Translations under genes and position numbers: made by a program
In this document: positions 9,451 to 18,539 of the stretch, in pieces
Numbering within the stretch: the stretch's first letter is position 1
How the letters are laid out: each line of letters starts with the position of its first letter
Notes under the pieces: model-generated
Databases searched by the model: none
What the model saw: the letters and a program-made list of their open reading frames with translations, nothing else
Told to the model about the DNA's origin: nothing
Assembly: GCF_001591005.1 (NCBI RefSeq)
Contig: NZ_BCTY01000027.1
Location: 1-48,862 of the forward strand
Reading direction: 5' to 3'
DNA from: Sphingomonas sanguinis NBRC 13937
Lineage (GTDB): Bacteria; Pseudomonadota; Alphaproteobacteria; Sphingomonadales; Sphingomonadaceae
Length of the DNA: 48,862 nucleotides

Positions 9451-10212
9451 TCAGTTCTTCAGTCGCCAGCCGGTGCGGAAGATCCAGCCGATCCAGGCCA
9501 GGCACGCCAGCAGGAACAGCGCCGTCACGCCCAGGCTGACCCCCGGCGTCACGTCCGAGGTGCCGAAGAAGGTCCAGCGGAAGCCGTTGATCAGATACAC
9601 GACCGGGTTGAACAGCGTCACCGTCCGCCACGGCTCGGGCAGGATCTTCACCGAGTAGAAGGCACCGCCCAGAAAGGTGAGGGGGGTGACGATCAGCAGC
9701 GGGATCACCTGCAACTGTTCGAACCCCCGCGCCCAGATGCCGATCGCGAAGCCAAACAGCGAGAAGGTGGTCGCGACCAGCAACAGGTAGAAGACCATCG
9801 CGACCGGGTGCAGGATCGACAGGTCGACGAACAGATAGGCGGTGGCGAGGATGACGAGCCCGATCACCATCGACTTGCTCGCCGCGGCGCCGACATAGCC
9901 GAGCACCGTCTCGATCGGCGACAGCGGTGCGGACAATATCTCGTACATGGTCCCGGTGAATTTGGGCATGTAGATGCCCAGGCTGGCGTTCAGGATGCTC
10001 TCCGAGAAGATGGAGAGCAGCATGAGGCCCGGCACGATGAACGCACCATAGGGCACGCCCGAGACCTGGTTCATCGCCGATCCGATCGCGGTGCCGAACA
10101 CCACGAAATAGAGCGTCGTGGTGATGACCGGCACCATCAGGCTGGTCCACACCGTCCGCCGGAACCGCGCCATCTCGAAACGATAGATCGACCAGATGCC
10201 ATGCAGGTTCAT
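9451..10212 (-). CDS. ABC-2 type transporter permease
   Basis: 253 aa with six hydrophobic segments and the ABC-2 membrane domain layout (PF01061 type): a cytosolic start ([19 protein letters not shown]), then helices, and the conserved stretch [19 protein letters not shown] before the last helices, as in NodJ/YadH-like exporters. It forms the membrane half of an exporter with the ATPase encoded upstream, overlapping by 4 nt. Homologues export polysaccharide or lipid-linked compounds or drugs; nothing in the window fixes the cargo. Confidence 0.9.
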   Translation of the reverse strand: MNLHGIWSIYRFEMARFRRTVWTSLMVPVITTTLYFVVFGTAIGSAMNQVSGVPYGAFIVPGLMLLSIFSESILNASLGIYMPKFTGTMYEILSAPLSPIETVLGYVGAAASKSMVIGLVILATAYLFVDLSILHPVAMVFYLLLVATTFSLFGFAIGIWARGFEQLQVIPLLIVTPLTFLGGAFYSVKILPEPWRTVTLFNPVVYLINGFRWTFFGTSDVTPGVSLGVTALFLLACLAWIGWIFRTGWRLKN

Positions 10213-11141
10213 GCGCGTGTCCCCTCGACCAGATCGACGAAGATATCCTCCAGCGAGGATTTATAGGTTTCCAGATCGTTGAACCCGATATCCAGATCGC
10301 CCAGCTTGCGCAGCAGCGAGGGGATGCCGGTCCGCTCCGCGCGCGCGTCAAAGATGTAGCGCAGGCGCTTGCCCTCATCCTCCAGCGACAGGTTCCATTC
10401 GGCCAGTTCGGACGGGATCGTCGCCATCGGCTCGGCCAGGGTCAGCACCATCTCGCGCTTGCCGAGCTTCTTCATCATCTCGGCCTTTTCCTCGACCAGG
10501 AGCAGCTGGCCCTTGGCGATCACGCCCACCCGATCGGCCATCTCCTCGGCCTCCTCGATATAGTGCGTGGTCAGGATGATGGTGACGCCCCGCTCGCGCA
10601 AGGCATGGACCAGTTTCCACATGTCGCGGCGCAGCTCGACATCGACACCCGCCGTCGGTTCGTCGAGGAAGAGGAGATCGGGTTCGTGGGACAGCGCCTT
10701 GGCGATCAGCACGCGGCGCTTCATGCCGCCCGACAGTTCCATCAGCTTGGCATGACGCTTGTCCCACAGCGACAGGTCGCGCAGCACCTGTTCGATATAG
10801 GCCGGGTTGGGCGCACGACCGAACAGGCCCCGGCTGAAATTCACCGTGTCGATGACCCGCTCGAACATGTCCACGGACAGTTCCTGCGGCACCAGCCCGA
10901 CCTTGCGCCGCGCGGTCTTATAGTCGCGCAGGGCGTCATGCCCGTCGACCCGGATGGTCCCGGCCGAGGGCGTGACGATGCCGCACACGATCGAGATCAG
11001 CGTCGTTTTCCCTGCGCCATTCGGCCCCAGCAACGCGAAGATTTCGCCGCGCCGGATGGTCAGGTCGACCGGCTGAAGCGCGGTGACGCCGCCCTTATAG
11101 GTCTTCGTCACGCCCTCGACGGACAGGATCGGGTCGGTCAT
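10209..11141 (-). CDS. ABC-2 type exporter ATP-binding protein
   Basis: 310 aa from [18 protein letters not shown]. Walker [10 protein letters not shown], signature [15 protein letters not shown], Walker [13 protein letters not shown] and the His switch in [17 protein letters not shown] are intact. After about residue 230 it carries the extra C-terminal domain seen in YadG/CcmA-like ABC-2 ATPases. It drives the permease at 9451-10212. The open frame extends upstream to 11243, but that stretch is Pro/Arg-rich and runs into the neighbouring dsbA-like gene, so the ATG at 11141 is preferred. Confidence 0.92.
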   Translation of the reverse strand: MTDPILSVEGVTKTYKGGVTALQPVDLTIRRGEIFALLGPNGAGKTTLISIVCGIVTPSAGTIRVDGHDALRDYKTARRKVGLVPQELSVDMFERVIDTVNFSRGLFGRAPNPAYIEQVLRDLSLWDKRHAKLMELSGGMKRRVLIAKALSHEPDLLFLDEPTAGVDVELRRDMWKLVHALRERGVTIILTTHYIEEAEEMADRVGVIAKGQLLLVEEKAEMMKKLGKREMVLTLAEPMATIPSELAEWNLSLEDEGKRLRYIFDARAERTGIPSLLRKLGDLDIGFNDLETYKSSLEDIFVDLVEGTRA

Positions 11142-11187
11142 GCGGCAGTCCCCCGTATTTGGCCCCCGTAGGAAGACCGCCGCTTTA

Positions 11188-11895
11188 TCAACCGTTTCGG
11201 GCGGCGGCGATGGCCTTTTGCAACTCTTCGAGCGGCAACGCACCCGACAGGATACGGTTGCCGACGATCCAGCTGGGCGTACCGGTCAGGCCCAGCCGCC
11301 CGGCGGCTTCCAGGTTGCGGCGGATTTCGGCATCGGCCTGGGGCTGGAACGCCGCCATCTTGCTGATGTCGACGCCCGCCTTGGCGGCGGCGGCGGCGAT
11401 GGTCGCGTCGCTGACCGGACCGCCCGCATACAGCGCGTCGTGGAAGGCGGCGAACTTGCCCTGCGAGGCGGCGAGCAGGCTGGCGCGCGCCGCCGCCTTG
11501 CTCGACGGCGCCAGGATCGGCAGCTCGCGATAGACGATACGCAGCTTGGGATCGGCCTGGGTCAGTTGCTTGAGCAGGGGCAGGCTGGCGCGGCAATAGC
11601 CGCAATTATAGTCGTAGAATTCGACCAGCGTGACATCGCCCTTGGGGTTGCCGGTATAGGCATTGCCGAACGGCTTGGTCAGGTCGCCGCCGATCGCCGC
11701 CACCGCCTTGCCCTGTTCGCGATCCTGCAACCGCTGCATGGCCTCGGGGATCACTTCCGGGTGGCCGAGCAGATAGGCGCGCACGCTGTCGCCCGATGCG
11801 CCGCCGGGCGTGACCATCGGGGCCAGCGCCAGCGCGGTGCCGCCGCCGACCAGGCCGCCCAGGACCGCGACGGCGGCCAATGTTTTCATGCCCAT
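11188..11895 (-). CDS. DsbA-family thiol:disulfide oxidoreductase, exported
   Basis: 235 aa. A hydrophobic N-terminus (about 5-26) acts as a signal peptide or anchor. The thioredoxin fold has the active site Cys98-Gly-Tyr-Cys101 in DYNCGYC, a helical insert rich in Ala, and the cis-Pro loop TGTPSW. This is the DsbA/BdbD-like (Com1) group that oxidises or reshuffles disulfides in the periplasm. The start codon overlaps the stop of the upstream M48 protease gene by one base (TAATG), so translation is coupled. The paired functions suggest joint work on envelope protein folding, which is inference. Confidence 0.93.
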   Translation of the reverse strand: MGMKTLAAVAVLGGLVGGGTALALAPMVTPGGASGDSVRAYLLGHPEVIPEAMQRLQDREQGKAVAAIGGDLTKPFGNAYTGNPKGDVTLVEFYDYNCGYCRASLPLLKQLTQADPKLRIVYRELPILAPSSKAAARASLLAASQGKFAAFHDALYAGGPVSDATIAAAAAKAGVDISKMAAFQPQADAEIRRNLEAAGRLGLTGTPSWIVGNRILSGALPLEELQKAIAAARNG

Positions 11896-13241
11896 TAGCG
11901 GTGCTTCTTCTTCTTGGAACTGGCGGAGTCGGCAGAGGTCATGGCGATATCCTGCGCCCGAATCCATTCGGACGTATTGGGGGTGAGATTGGCCATCGCA
12001 TAGCGGGCACTCTGGATGGCGGTACGGTCGTCGCCCATCATGCTCGCCCGCTCGGCGGTGGCGAGCGCGGCGCGTGGCGTGTCGCCCAGCTGTTCATAGG
12101 CGGTGCCCAGTTGGACCCAGGCAAAGGGATTGTCCTCGTCGCGCTGGACCGCGACCTTCAAGATCTTCACCGCCTCGGGCAGGTTGCGCTTATCCTCGGT
12201 CGCGATCAGCGCATGGCCGAAGGTGGTGGCGATCAGCGCGTTCTGGCCCGACCCCATGGTCGCGGCGCGTAAAGGCGCGAGCGCCTCCTGCGGCTTGCCC
12301 GACTCGAGCAGGATCTGCCCCTCGATCTCCTGGAAATACGGGTCCTTGGGATCGCGCGCGATCAGGGCAGCGGCCTCCGCCTCGGCTTTGTCGGGATAGC
12401 CGCCCTTATGATAGGCATAGGCGCGCGCGTAATGCGCGTACACGCTCTGGTCGCTGTCGGGATATTTGTTGAGCGTCTGCTCGGGCGGCGAGACATAGCC
12501 GAGCAGCTTGGCCTTCACGCGCAGAAAGCGTTCCTGGAGCTTGGCGTCGACCGGCTTGTTCCACGCGGGCGAGGCCTTCAGATCGTCGGTCAGCGACTGG
12601 ATACGCACCGCCGACAGTGGATGGGTCTGCGCGAACGGATCGATGTTCGTATAGCCGTAGCGATATTCCTGGTTCTGCAGCTTCTTGAAGAAGCTCAGCA
12701 TGCCCTTGCCGGTGACCCCGGCGGTGGTCAGATAGCGGGCGCCCGCCGCGTCGGCGGCCGATTCCTGGTTGCGACTGAACGCCAGGACGTTGCTCATCGC
12801 CGCCTGCTGGCCCGCTGCCATCATGCCCATGCCCGCCGCGCCGCCACCCAGGGCCACGGTGGCCAGCCCCAGCACCATCGACAGCAGCTGCATCTTCATC
12901 GCAGGCTTCATGGCCTGTTCGCTCAGCACCACATGGCCGTCGGCGATATGGCCCAGCTCGTGCGCGACGACGCCTTGCACCTCGTTCACATTCTCAGCCG
13001 CCTGGAGCAGGCCCGAATGGACATAGACGATCTGCCCGCCCGCGACGAAGGCGTTGATCGAATCGTCGTTGATCAGGACGATCTTCACATCGTGCGGATT
13101 TAGCCCAGCCGCCTTGATGATTGGCGCGGACATGTCGGCGAACAGCGCCTCGGTCTCTGCATCGCGCAGGATCGACTGCGCGGCGGCCGGCTGCGCCCAG
13201 AGGACGGCCGTGGCGGCGAAGGCTGCGATCAGACGCTTCAT
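11895..13241 (-). CDS. M48 metalloprotease with TPR repeats, BepA-like
   Basis: 448 aa. A Sec signal ends near AAAQS (about 22). The zinc site is HELGH (His94-Glu95-x2-His98) in VVAHELGHIADGH, with the third ligand Glu in NQESAADAAG. Residues about 270-430 consist of helical TPR-like repeats. This order matches E. coli BepA (YfgC), a periplasmic protease/chaperone that helps assemble LptD and removes stalled barrel proteins. The C-terminus is Lys/His-rich. The DsbA-like gene follows with a 1-nt overlap. The start at 13241 gives the clean signal peptide MKRLIAAFAATAVLWAQPAA. Confidence 0.9.
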   Translation of the reverse strand: MKRLIAAFAATAVLWAQPAAAQSILRDAETEALFADMSAPIIKAAGLNPHDVKIVLINDDSINAFVAGGQIVYVHSGLLQAAENVNEVQGVVAHELGHIADGHVVLSEQAMKPAMKMQLLSMVLGLATVALGGGAAGMGMMAAGQQAAMSNVLAFSRNQESAADAAGARYLTTAGVTGKGMLSFFKKLQNQEYRYGYTNIDPFAQTHPLSAVRIQSLTDDLKASPAWNKPVDAKLQERFLRVKAKLLGYVSPPEQTLNKYPDSDQSVYAHYARAYAYHKGGYPDKAEAEAAALIARDPKDPYFQEIEGQILLESGKPQEALAPLRAATMGSGQNALIATTFGHALIATEDKRNLPEAVKILKVAVQRDEDNPFAWVQLGTAYEQLGDTPRAALATAERASMMGDDRTAIQSARYAMANLTPNTSEWIRAQDIAMTSADSASSKKKKHR

Positions 13242-13355
13242 GATACCTCTATCGTCGGGTCGGCTTCGCGACACAACCGGCTTTGCAGTTCAGGACAGGA
13301 TGGGCAGGCTGTGCCACGACATGGCTGAACGCCGGGCGAACGGGAGGGGGCGCAC

Positions 13356-13769
13356 ATGATGATGGGGACGTTCGACAGGCCGCCGGTGTTCCCGATGCCG
13401 GACCTGCCGCGCTGCGTGGTGCCGGGCGAAGGGCCGGTGGTCGGCCGGATGGTGGATCTGCCCCCCTCGGTACGGGCCGCATTGGTGGGCAGCGTCGGGC
13501 ACCCCATTGCTGAGGCGGGCGGCCCATTCAATCCGTCCGATATCGTGCGCGATGGAACGCCCCGTTCGCGCTTCCTGCGGGCCTATCGCGTGCGCGATCG
13601 CTGGATCGTGTGGATCGAACAGGGCGGAATTGGGCATGGCTTTCGCGTGTTGGCCTTTCGCGATGGAGCGCATCGCACAAGCGTGGGCCTGCCGGTCTCC
13701 CATAAGCCCGGACAGAGCCTGTGTGCGGCATCGCGGGTGCTCGTGGCGGATCGTCGCAAGAGCGGCTGA
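13356..13769 (+). CDS. small conserved-looking protein of unknown function
   Basis: 137 aa; I do not recognise the family. It has no signal peptide or membrane span. It is Pro/Gly/Arg-rich, and the stretch FLRAYRVRDRWIVWIEQGG followed by GFRVLAFRDG suggests a beta-rich core. Codon use matches the surrounding genes, and GGGAGGGGG ends a few bases before ATGATGATG, so I take it as real. It is transcribed away from the M48 gene and toward rne, ending in the shared intergenic region with a repeat and a terminator. Confidence 0.6.
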   Translation: MMMGTFDRPPVFPMPDLPRCVVPGEGPVVGRMVDLPPSVRAALVGSVGHPIAEAGGPFNPSDIVRDGTPRSRFLRAYRVRDRWIVWIEQGGIGHGFRVLAFRDGAHRTSVGLPVSHKPGQSLCAASRVLVADRRKSG

Positions 13770-13851
13770 GCTTCATTCGCCCCGTTCCGGCGACCGCGTT
13801 CCTGGGCGGTGAGGGGCATGATGGTCGAAGCCGGTAAACCTCTTGGGCGGT

Positions 13852-13904
13852 GACACCCCTCCGTCCGACCTGACGGCCTGCCATCTCCCCTGCCAGGGGA
13901 GGAA
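13852..13904 (-). repeat. intergenic palindromic repeat, family B (minus orientation)
   Basis: On the minus strand it reads TTCCTCCCCTGGCAGGGGAG, then TGGCAGG..., then GGAGGGGTGTC, the same order as the copies at 48796-48847 and 34289-34408. The leading palindrome CTCCCCTG.CAGGGGAG can fold. It sits between the small unknown gene and rne. Confidence 0.6.
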
Positions 13905-13940
13905 CGGGGCGGAGCGGGCTATCCACGAGATTATTCCCGA

Positions 13941-13981
13941 AAACGCAAAACGCCCTCCTTCCGCTGGGGAAGGAGGGCGTT
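13941..13981 (-). terminator. intrinsic terminator of rne
   Basis: A 12-bp perfect stem (CGCCCTCCTTCC / GGAAGGAGGGCG, 13951-13962 with 13968-13979), extended by two A-T pairs, has a 5-nt loop. On the minus strand it is followed by TTTTGCGTTT. It stands 23 bp after the rne stop codon and could also stop transcription from the opposite gene. Confidence 0.85.
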
Positions 13982-14003
13982 CTCACATCGGCTGTAACGG
14001 GTG

Positions 14004-16643
14004 TCAGGCGCCGAAGGTGCGCTGCCACCAGCCGCGACGCGGGGTTTCGGTCGAGCCGCTTTCCTCGGTCGCTTCCTCCGCAGGGGCGGGTTCGGCGGCG
14101 GGGGTTTCCTCGACGACCGGCTCTGCCGCTGCCTTCGGCGCGGGCTTCTTGCGAACGCGCTTGGGCTTGGCCGGAGCTTCCGCCTCGGCTTCGGCCGCAG
14201 GGGTTGCTTCCTCGGCGGCCGGTTCGGCGACGACCTTCGGTGCGGCCTTCTTGCGAACGCGCTTCGGCTTGGCCGGAGCCTCGGCCTCAACTGCAGGAGC
14301 TTCGGCAGCGGGCGCTTCCTCGGTCACCGGCGTCTCGACCGTCTCGGTCACGACCGGCGCGGCCTTGCGAGCGCGCGGACGGCGGCGGGTCTTGGGCGCT
14401 TCGGCTTCGGCTTCGACCTCGGCGATGACCAGCGGTGTGGTGACCGGCGCGGCGTCGCCCGCCTCGATCGGTTCGGCGATGGTCAGCGGCTCATCCGCCG
14501 CGTCGTCCGAAGCGTCCTCGGCCGCAGCCTCGATCGCGTCGTTCGTGCCGCCCTCGTTCCGGCGACCGCCACGGCGACCGCGACGTCCGCGACGGCGGCG
14601 ACCGCCTTCGCGCGGCTCCGATTCGGTCGCGTCGACCGGCTCGGCGGCCTCGTCCTCAGCTTGCTCGTCGGCGTCCTCGGCGTCCGCCTCTTCGGCGTGC
14701 TCGGCATGGTCCTCGCCTTCGCCATGCTCGCCCTCGGCACCACCACGGTTGCGGCGGCCACGGCGGCGACGACGGCGCTTGCGGCCACCACCTTCGCCTT
14801 CTTCGCGCGACTCGCGGGGAGCAGCGGCTTCGGTCGCGGCCTCTTCGGCCTCTTCCTCGTCCTCTTCTTCCTCGATCTCGTCGATCAGATCGTCCTCATC
14901 CTCCTCGACGGGCAGCAGCATGTCGATCTTGGGCGCATAGGCGGGCGGCGGGCCCGAGGCCTCGACGGTCATGCGCGCCCCCTCTTCCTCGCGGTCGGGG
15001 ATGATCTCGACGGTCACGCCATAGCGATCTTCGATCTCGGCGATGTCGGCACGCTTGCGGTTCAGGACGTAGACGGCCGCTTCCTGGCTGGCGCGCAGCG
15101 TCAGGATCGAGCCGCGACCGCGTGCGGCCTCGTCCTCGATCAGGCGTAGCGCCGACAGGCCCGACGACGAAGCGGTGCGGACCAGGCCGGTGCCCTCGCA
15201 ATGCGGGCAGGGGCGGGTGGACGCTTCCAGAACGCCGGTGCGCAGGCGCTGGCGGCTCATTTCCATCAGGCCGAAGGACGAGATGCGGCCGACCTGGATG
15301 CGGGCGCGATCGTTCTTCAGCGCCTCCTTCATCGCCTTCTCGACCTTCCGGACATTGGAGTTGTTGTCCATGTCGATGAAGTCGATGACGACGAGGCCCG
15401 CCATGTCGCGCAGACGCAGCTGGCGCGCGATTTCCTGCGCGGCTTCCAGGTTGGTCGCGGTCGCGGTCTGCTCGATATTATGCTCGCGGGTCGAACGGCC
15501 CGAGTTAATGTCGATCGATACGAGCGCTTCGGTCGGGTTGATGACCAGATAGCCGCCCGACTTCAGCTGGACCACCGGATTGTACATCGCGGCCAGCTGG
15601 TCCTCGACATGCGCGCGCTGGAACAGCGGCACGGCATCGGCATATTGCTTCACCCGGCGGGCGTGCGCAGGCATCAGCAGGCGCATGAAGTCCTTCGCCT
15701 GGCGATAGCCTTCCTCGCCCTCGACGATCACTTCCTCGATCTCGCGATTATAGATGTCGCGGATCGCGCGCTTGATCAGGTCGCTGTCGCCATAGATCAG
15801 CGCAGGCGCCGACGAGTGCAGCGTCTTTTCGCGGATGCCGTCCCACAGGCGGGCGAGATAGTCGAAGTCGCGCTTGATCTCGGTCTTGGTCCGCTGAAGA
15901 CCCGCGGTGCGGACGATGCAGCCCATGGTAGAGGGCAGCTGCATGTCGGCCATGATCGACTTCAGCCGCTTGCGGTCGGCCGCGTTCGAGATCTTCCGGC
16001 TGATGCCGCCGCCATGCGACGTGTTGGGCATCAGCACGCAGTAGCGGCCCGCCAGCGACAGGTACGTGGTCAGCGCCGCGCCCTTGTTGCCGCGCTCTTC
16101 CTTGACGATCTGGACCAGCAGCACCTGGCGGCGATGGATGACGTCCTGGATCTTGTAGCGACGGCGCAGATTCTGGCGACGCTGGCGCAGCGCCTCGACC
16201 TGGTCGTCGTTGACGGTCGACTTGCGCGGGCGCGGCGCGGCCTCGCCATCCTCGTCGTCATGATGGTCGTCGGCGTGGTCGTCATGATCGTCGCCGTCGT
16301 GATCGTCATCATCCTCGGCGTCGAGCTCGGCGCGCAGCGCGGCCTCTTCGGCAGCGTGTTCGGCCTCTTCGCGGAGCAGGGCTTCGCGATCTTCCTTCGG
16401 GATCTGGTAATAGTCGGGATGGATTTCCGAAAAGGCCAGGAAGCCGTGACGGTTGCCGCCGTAATCGACGAACGCCGCCTGCAGCGACGGTTCGACGCGG
16501 GTCACCTTGGCGAGGTAGATATTGCCCTTGAGCTGCTTGCGCTCGGCCGACTCGAAGTCGAATTCCTCGATCCGGTTACCCTTGACGACGGCCACCCGGG
16601 TCTCTTCCCGGTGGCGTGCGTCGATCAGCATACGCGTGGTCAT
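14004..16643 (-). CDS. rne: ribonuclease E
   Basis: 879 aa. Essential endoribonuclease for mRNA decay and rRNA/tRNA processing, normally scaffold of the degradosome. The catalytic half is intact: an S1 RNA-binding domain starting near residue 37 (GNIYLAKVTRVEPSLQAAF), the DNase-I-like site with VVIDFIDMDNNSN, and the Zn-link CPHCEGTG. An acidic His/Asp-rich insert (residues about 109-134) interrupts the S1 domain. The C-terminal third is disordered: an acidic run, an Arg-rich patch (RRRRGRRGRRGGRR) and Ala/Pro/Lys repeats with two copies of EAPAKPKRVRKK 34 codons apart, ending WWQRTFGA. The start at 16643 is set by GGAG 8 nt upstream. The gene faces amiC across a 489-bp gap. Confidence 0.95.
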   Translation of the reverse strand: MTTRMLIDARHREETRVAVVKGNRIEEFDFESAERKQLKGNIYLAKVTRVEPSLQAAFVDYGGNRHGFLAFSEIHPDYYQIPKEDREALLREEAEHAAEEAALRAELDAEDDDDHDGDDHDDHADDHHDDEDGEAAPRPRKSTVNDDQVEALRQRRQNLRRRYKIQDVIHRRQVLLVQIVKEERGNKGAALTTYLSLAGRYCVLMPNTSHGGGISRKISNAADRKRLKSIMADMQLPSTMGCIVRTAGLQRTKTEIKRDFDYLARLWDGIREKTLHSSAPALIYGDSDLIKRAIRDIYNREIEEVIVEGEEGYRQAKDFMRLLMPAHARRVKQYADAVPLFQRAHVEDQLAAMYNPVVQLKSGGYLVINPTEALVSIDINSGRSTREHNIEQTATATNLEAAQEIARQLRLRDMAGLVVIDFIDMDNNSNVRKVEKAMKEALKNDRARIQVGRISSFGLMEMSRQRLRTGVLEASTRPCPHCEGTGLVRTASSSGLSALRLIEDEAARGRGSILTLRASQEAAVYVLNRKRADIAEIEDRYGVTVEIIPDREEEGARMTVEASGPPPAYAPKIDMLLPVEEDEDDLIDEIEEEEDEEEAEEAATEAAAPRESREEGEGGGRKRRRRRRGRRNRGGAEGEHGEGEDHAEHAEEADAEDADEQAEDEAAEPVDATESEPREGGRRRRGRRGRRGGRRNEGGTNDAIEAAAEDASDDAADEPLTIAEPIEAGDAAPVTTPLVIAEVEAEAEAPKTRRRPRARKAAPVVTETVETPVTEEAPAAEAPAVEAEAPAKPKRVRKKAAPKVVAEPAAEEATPAAEAEAEAPAKPKRVRKKPAPKAAAEPVVEETPAAEPAPAEEATEESGSTETPRRGWWQRTFGA

Positions 16644-17132
16644 TATGAAGTCTCCACGCGCGCGCCGGGCCCAGTGGCAGCCGTCGCGCGCGGTAAATAG
16701 GATGGGCGGCGGCGCGGGGCGCCGGTCCGCTGGAAATAACGGAAAGCGTGCCGCTCTCAGCCGCAGCACCGGCAACGGGGCCGGTGCGGACCCACGACAC
16801 CGCGATCCCACCGGCAAAGGCCGGTCGGTCAGCGGGGTGGATCATATGCGTCATGCGAGCGTCAACCTGGTTGGCCCGGGCGCGAATGGTGTCGCAGTCC
16901 CGTTCCTTGGAAGTGGCCCCGCCCCGATCGGTTGGGAGAGGTTGATCGGGGCCGGGGTCCGCTGTTGTGCTAGCATCATCGGAACGTTTGCGCAACAGGC
17001 GGAAAACTGCCGATTTCGTCGGCAAAAAAATGCCGAATTTTGTGTTAACCAATGGCTGAAAGCCCTGCGTCAGCTAGCGGCTTCTATCCCGGACCCGTCG
17101 ATCGGAAGATCGCCAAAAAGGGTTTGGGTACG
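16644..17132. promoter_or_regulatory. divergent rne / amiC intergenic region (489 bp)
   Basis: No credible gene lies here. It must hold both promoters. On the rne side are two hairpins sharing the CACCGGC motif: GCACCGGC/GCCGGTGC (16766-16773 with 16780-16787, 6-nt loop) and ACCGGC/GCCGGT (16810-16815 with 16820-16825). On the amiC side is the overlapping hairpin set at 17008-17036 and a GTTAACC box at 17044-17050. E. coli rne is known to be autoregulated through its 5' leader, so the rne-side hairpins may belong to an equivalent leader; that is inference. Confidence 0.55.
17008..17036 (+). promoter_or_regulatory. mutually exclusive hairpins upstream of amiC
   Basis: Three six-base blocks occur in a row: TGCCGA (17008-17013), TCGGCA (17019-17024) and TGCCGA (17031-17036). 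The middle block can pair with either neighbour, giving a hairpin with a TTTCG loop or one with an AAAAAA loop. The second is followed by ATTTTGTGTT, which resembles a weak terminator. The same bases could instead be a double operator for a DNA-binding protein. Confidence 0.5.
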
Positions 17133-18368
17133 ATGGCTTTTCGCTGGACCAGCGGCAGGCCGGCACGGCATATCCCCCGTGTCGTGCTGATGCTGTTCGC
17201 TTTTCTGTTCGGGCTGTTCGCGCCGGTCAGTGCGCTGGCCGCGACGGTGCAGAGGGTCGTGGTGCGCGGTGCGCAACTGATCATCCGCTTCGATTCGCCC
17301 GTGAAGCGCGCGCGCAGCGTCATGCTGAACGAGCCGCGCCGCGTGGCGATCGACGTGACCGGCGCGTCGCCCGGCTCCAGCACGGTCCGCCAGGGCACGG
17401 TGCGCGGCCTGACCCAGACGCTGGTCAAGCCCGGCGTCACCCGCTTGACCTTCTCGCTGGCGCAGGATGCGACGATCTTCGACGGCGGATTCGACGATGA
17501 CGCGCGGCAGCTCTCGCTGACGCTGAAGCCGGTGCGCCGGGGCTATACCCAGGCGAGCTTTGCGGGCGGGCTCGACTTCTTTCCATTCCATTTCCAGCGC
17601 AAGCCCGCCTATACCCTGACCGTCCCCGTGCCGAGCCCCGCGCGCGCCCTGCCGCTGCCGCGCGTGAAGGGGGCGGACAACCGTCCGCTGGTGGTGATCG
17701 ATGCGGGTCATGGCGGCGTCGACCCCGGCGCGATCAACCCGGTCACGGGCCTGCGCGAAAAGGATGTGACGCTGGCCATCGCCAAGGCGATCCGCGACAC
17801 GCTGGTCGCCAGCGGCCGGGTGCGCGCCGCGCTGACCCGCGAGGACGATCGCTATATCCTCCACCGCGAGCGTTACGGCATCGCGCGGCGGCTGCACGCC
17901 GACCTGTTCATCTCGATCCACTGCGACAGTGCGGGCGCGGGCGAGGCACGGGGGGCCACCGCCTATACCCTGTCCGACGTCGCCTCCGACAAGGAAGCCG
18001 CACGGCTGGCCGCGCGCGAGAACAAGGCGGACGTGATCGCGGGCGTCGATCTGGGCGGCAACAGCGACGTCTCGACGATCCTGATCGACCTGACCCAGCG
18101 CGAGACGATGAATGACTCGGCCAGCTTCGCGCGCCTGCTGGGTCGCGAGGCACAGCCGCTGATCCCGGTCAAGCCGGTCTTCCACCGCATGGCCTCGCTG
18201 ATGGTGCTGAAGGCCCCCGACATGCCGTCGATCCTGTTCGAGACGGGCTATATCTCGAACATGCAGGACGCGGCGTTCCTGAGCAGCAAGGACGGCCAGG
18301 AGCGGATTGCGAAAGCGGTATTGCAGGCGGTCGAGGTGCATTTCGCGCGACGGATGGCGTCGCGGTAG
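17133..18368 (+). CDS. amiC: N-acetylmuramoyl-L-alanine amidase
   Basis: 411 aa. A signal peptide ends near ALAA (about 37), followed by an AMIN septal-targeting domain (about 38-133) and the zinc Amidase_3 domain. Zinc and catalytic residues are all present: His193 in DAGHGG, Glu209 in LREKDV, His263 in ISIHCDSA and Glu370 in ILFETGYISN. It cuts the amide between MurNAc and the stem peptide in the periplasm to split the septum. An autoinhibitory helix is likely in about 280-345. The start MAFRWT is chosen because it begins the signal peptide; the frame stays open to 17052. Its usual neighbour in this group, mrcA, lies 2.3 kb downstream after three inserted genes. Confidence 0.94.
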   Translation: MAFRWTSGRPARHIPRVVLMLFAFLFGLFAPVSALAATVQRVVVRGAQLIIRFDSPVKRARSVMLNEPRRVAIDVTGASPGSSTVRQGTVRGLTQTLVKPGVTRLTFSLAQDATIFDGGFDDDARQLSLTLKPVRRGYTQASFAGGLDFFPFHFQRKPAYTLTVPVPSPARALPLPRVKGADNRPLVVIDAGHGGVDPGAINPVTGLREKDVTLAIAKAIRDTLVASGRVRAALTREDDRYILHRERYGIARRLHADLFISIHCDSAGAGEARGATAYTLSDVASDKEAARLAARENKADVIAGVDLGGNSDVSTILIDLTQRETMNDSASFARLLGREAQPLIPVKPVFHRMASLMVLKAPDMPSILFETGYISNMQDAAFLSSKDGQERIAKAVLQAVEVHFARRMASR

Positions 18369-18539
18369 GGGAGGTGAACAACGTCCTGACGGTGATGTTC
18401 CGCACGCGTCTTTCCATCGCATTTTGTCGATTATTGCCTTAGAAAGTTGCTGGCGGATTAGCTGTTGACCGTCCGGTAGTCGTCGACAATATTGGCGCCT
18501 GCGGCCAAGTTGTCGTGCGATCGGTGTCGAGGAGAGGCG

